Under the pieces are notes generated by a model, which did not search any database, had not been told where the DNA came from, and saw only the letters and a list, made by a program, of their open reading frames with translations. Shown here piece by piece: positions 4,443 to 6,525 of a stretch of DNA of 6,525 nucleotides. Positions within the stretch are counted from its first letter, which is position 1; every line of letters begins with the position of its first letter. This DNA is from Candidatus Zixiibacteriota bacterium (GTDB taxonomy: Bacteria > SM23-81): contig DAOVRJ010000144.1 of NCBI GenBank assembly GCA_030628225.1, forward strand, positions 1 through 6,525, in the 5' to 3' direction. Made by a program: the position numbers and the translations under genes.

Positions 4443-6525
4443 TGAAATCGCATAGTAGACAGAAATTTCAAGGTGATTCCAGAGTCAGGCTGTATTTCTG
4501 TGCGGGTCTCTTGTTTATCATGACCCGACTTGTTGGATTTATGATCCCATCAGGCTGCGCCGCCGTGGGAGACTGGACCACCTTTACCAATGCCAACTTC
4601 GTCCGGGACCTGCAGATCTTGGGGGATGATCTCTGGTGTTCCACCTCTGGAGGGGTCCTTAAATTGGGAGTGACTGAGGAGTCCATCCGAAAGTACACCA
4701 ACGTGGACGGGTTGGGGCATATCGATGTGTTAGCCCTGAGCGTCGATCGTCAGGGAAAGTTGTGGTTTGGGACCAACGGTGGGGGAGTGTCGACTTATGA
4801 CCCCTCAAAAGGTAGCTGGAGGATCTACACCGAGTTCGACGGCGTTGCCGGCAAGGTGATCGGTGCCATCCTGGCCAGCGGGGATAAAATTTGGGTGGGG
4901 ACGGAGAAGGGGATAAGCCTCTTCGTCTGGAACGAAGGCGAGGGCGATTTTTTCTGGAAGGAAAATTACCTTTCCGAAAAGGGTGTGCCGGTGAAAAATG
5001 TCCGCACCTTTTTGGACTGGGACGACGAGATCTGGGTTGGTATGGAGGAAGGCGTGGCCAGAGCTCGTTATCGTCATCCCACTATTGTGCCCAATCTGCA
5101 AGACTCAGCCAGCTGGATCAACTATGACGTCTCCCACGGGCTCACCGATAACCAGGTCAACTGTTTTGCTATGGTGGATTCGATGCTCTTGGCGGGCACC
5201 AACAGAGGCGTCAGCGCCTTTCAGGAGAGCATCTGGGTCTCGTGGAGCTTGGGGCTGCCGCTCAACACGACCGTGTACGACCTGTTGGTCAGTGGTTCCA
5301 AGATATGGGCAGGAACAGCGCTCGGTTTGTATATGTGCGATAGCCAGTGGGCGTCTCCCCCGGAGTGGGTGCCTGTCCTGCTGGGTGAGACCGTCACCGC
5401 CCTGGCCATGGACAGCTCGAGCACACTGTGGCTGGGAACCGATGGCGGTGGAATGATGGCTTCGGTGGGCGAGGATTGGGTTCGTTACAGCACCGATGGT
5501 CCCGCTCGAAACAACATCGAGCGCGTGGTCCTGGATCGTGACAAACATGTGTGGATTTCCACCATCGCCCCGGGCTGGGTAGCTAAGGCCTGTCGTTTAG
5601 CCGATAACCAATGGACCATCTTCGACGAGTCCGACGGGCTGGAGACTGGTCAAAGACTGTTGGGCTTGTTCGTCGATCACCTGGGCCGCAAGTGGTTCGG
5701 CTCCTGGGGTGATGGCGCCTGCGTTCTTGACGACGGTGGGACCTTAACCAAAGAGGACGATGTCTGGTTCCACCTTAACGAAGAGAACAGTGGTTTCAAA
5801 GGAATCATCCAGAATCCCAACTACGTGGTAGTCACGGACATCGCCCAGGACCAACATGGTAACTACTGGTTTTTGAACTATTTGGGAGTTGAGTCCGGCT
5901 TGGTGGTGTGCGATTCTACTCTCTCCCTATGGACCGCCTATTCTGTCAGGGATGGTTTGGTCTTTACCGAGGTTCAAACTTTAGCCATCGATGCCCAGCA
6001 GACAAAGTGGATTGGGGCTCGGCAGGAGGGCATGTCCCGCTTCGACGATGCCGGCACTCCCTTCGACAAATCAGATGACGATCCTCTGTTTGCATGGCTG
6101 ACGTACAGCGAGGACAGCCCTGATCCCTACCAGATCGTCAGCGACAATGTCTCCGCCATCTGTGTTGATAAGGAGGGGATGGTGTGGATCGGGACGGCGG
6201 CAGGTATCATGAAATTCAACGGTTTCTATTTTTCCAGTGTCAGCGGTTTGCTCAAAGAGTCGGTGAACGTGATCGCCGTCGATGCGCGTAACAACATATG
6301 GGTGGGCACCGATGGGGGAGTGAGCCGCTTGGCAGCGGATGGAGTTACTTGGACGCATTTCACCATGGTCAATAGCGGTCTAGTGTCGAACAAGGTGCAG
6401 GATATCGCCATTAACGAGCGCACGGGAGAGATCTGGCTGGCCACGGATATGGGTTTGAGTCGATGTGAGTCGGGGACTATCTCGCCCATTGAATCTATGG
6501 ATGCGGTCTTGGTCTATCCGAGTCC
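4442..6525 (+). CDS. Exported two-component-regulator-type beta-propeller protein, 3' end cut by the window
   Basis: Open from the ATG at 4442 to the window end: 694 complete codons plus two bases of a Pro codon, with no stop. Residues 1-41 look like a signal peptide: a basic N-region (K, R, R, K, R), a hydrophobic stretch from about 17 to 36 and a possible signal peptidase I site at CAA-VGDW (39-45). A lipobox is not convincing, because the residue three before Cys39 is Pro. From 42 to about 675 there are fourteen blades with the Reg_prop signature (W-[IV]-G-T-x-x-G-[VI]), consistent with two seven-bladed propellers. Reg_prop modules are known from periplasmic sensor parts of hybrid two-component systems and from secreted proteins. 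Here no YYY domain, membrane segment or kinase is reached. The last residues, DAVLVYPSP, look like the start of a FlgD-Ig or type-A sorting domain, which would suit a secreted protein better than a sensor kinase. Ligand and function are unknown. It is coupled to lnt by TGATG. Confidence 0.92.
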   Translation, partial: MKSHSRQKFQGDSRVRLYFCAGLLFIMTRLVGFMIPSGCAAVGDWTTFTNANFVRDLQILGDDLWCSTSGGVLKLGVTEESIRKYTNVDGLGHIDVLALSVDRQGKLWFGTNGGGVSTYDPSKGSWRIYTEFDGVAGKVIGAILASGDKIWVGTEKGISLFVWNEGEGDFFWKENYLSEKGVPVKNVRTFLDWDDEIWVGMEEGVARARYRHPTIVPNLQDSASWINYDVSHGLTDNQVNCFAMVDSMLLAGTNRGVSAFQESIWVSWSLGLPLNTTVYDLLVSGSKIWAGTALGLYMCDSQWASPPEWVPVLLGETVTALAMDSSSTLWLGTDGGGMMASVGEDWVRYSTDGPARNNIERVVLDRDKHVWISTIAPGWVAKACRLADNQWTIFDESDGLETGQRLLGLFVDHLGRKWFGSWGDGACVLDDGGTLTKEDDVWFHLNEENSGFKGIIQNPNYVVVTDIAQDQHGNYWFLNYLGVESGLVVCDSTLSLWTAYSVRDGLVFTEVQTLAIDAQQTKWIGARQEGMSRFDDAGTPFDKSDDDPLFAWLTYSEDSPDPYQIVSDNVSAICVDKEGMVWIGTAAGIMKFNGFYFSSVSGLLKESVNVIAVDARNNIWVGTDGGVSRLAADGVTWTHFTMVNSGLVSNKVQDIAINERTGEIWLATDMGLSRCESGTISPIESMDAVLVYPS
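4565..6466 (+). repeat. Fourteen Reg_prop-like blades, likely two seven-bladed beta-propellers
   Basis: Protein-level repeats inside the propeller gene. Signature positions (residues of the encoded protein): LWCSTSGG 64-71, LWFGTNGGG 107-115, IWVGTEKG 150-157, IWVGMEEG 197-204, LLAGTNRG 249-256, IWAGTALG 288-295, LWLGTDGGG 329-337, VWISTIAPG 370-378, KWFGSWGDG 417-425, YWFLNYLG 475-482, KWIGARQEG 522-530, VWIGTAAG 581-588, IWVGTDGG 619-626, IWLATDMG 664-671. Spacing is mostly 40-50 residues. Blades 8-11 are the most degenerate. Two sets of seven is the arrangement known for Reg_prop sensor regions; the split near residue 340 is inferred from the count. Confidence 0.75.

Noticed and set aside
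4998-5456. Forward-strand open frame of 152 codons inside the propeller gene
   Set aside because: It lies in a different frame from the continuous 694-codon propeller frame, which shows clear repeated W-x-G-T motifs through the same bases. The alternative translation is Arg/Ser/Trp-rich without motifs.
4442-6525. Hybrid two-component system sensor kinase
   Set aside because: Fourteen Reg_prop blades would fit, but no YYY domain, membrane helix or kinase domain is seen, and the sequence after the last blade looks like a YP-S-P C-terminal segment instead. It cannot be fully excluded because the gene is cut.

Overview
The window carries four forward-strand genes and looks like a chromosomal segment from a diderm (Gram-negative-type) bacterium of moderate G+C, roughly 50-55% by eye. 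The diderm inference rests on lnt, the apolipoprotein N-acyltransferase, and on a large exported beta-propeller protein. An archaeal-type phosphoglycerate mutase and a propeller protein that appears to run into a 'VYPSP' C-terminal segment would suit Desulfobacterota-like lineages or uncultured FCB-related phyla such as Zixibacteria or KSB1. This placement is inference; there is no rRNA or other phylogenetic marker here.

Layout. Positions 1-178 are a leader with a good sigma70-like promoter (29-57), small inverted repeats and a strong Shine-Dalgarno site. Positions 179-1546 encode a 455-residue protein that I read as a distant relative of HMG-CoA reductase. It lacks several canonical catalytic residues and has an extra Cys-containing N-terminal region. 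The gap 1547-1732 holds an intrinsic terminator (1621-1644) and then a new promoter (1665-1693). From there runs a tight cluster: apgM (1733-2938), lnt (2928-4442, overlapping apgM by 11 bp) and a propeller gene (4442 to beyond the window end, starting inside the lnt stop codon as TGATG). The propeller gene has no stop within the window, so it is a 3'-truncated gene of at least 694 codons.

How the genes fit together. The first gene is transcriptionally separate. The apgM-lnt-propeller set looks like one transcript with translational coupling. It joins a central-metabolism enzyme (glycolysis/gluconeogenesis), an inner-membrane lipoprotein maturation enzyme and an exported protein with fourteen Reg_prop-like blades, which counts as two seven-bladed propellers. 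I see no insertion sequences, CRISPR, tRNA or rRNA. The main items for follow-up are the atypical HMGR-like protein and the 14-blade propeller protein coupled to lnt.
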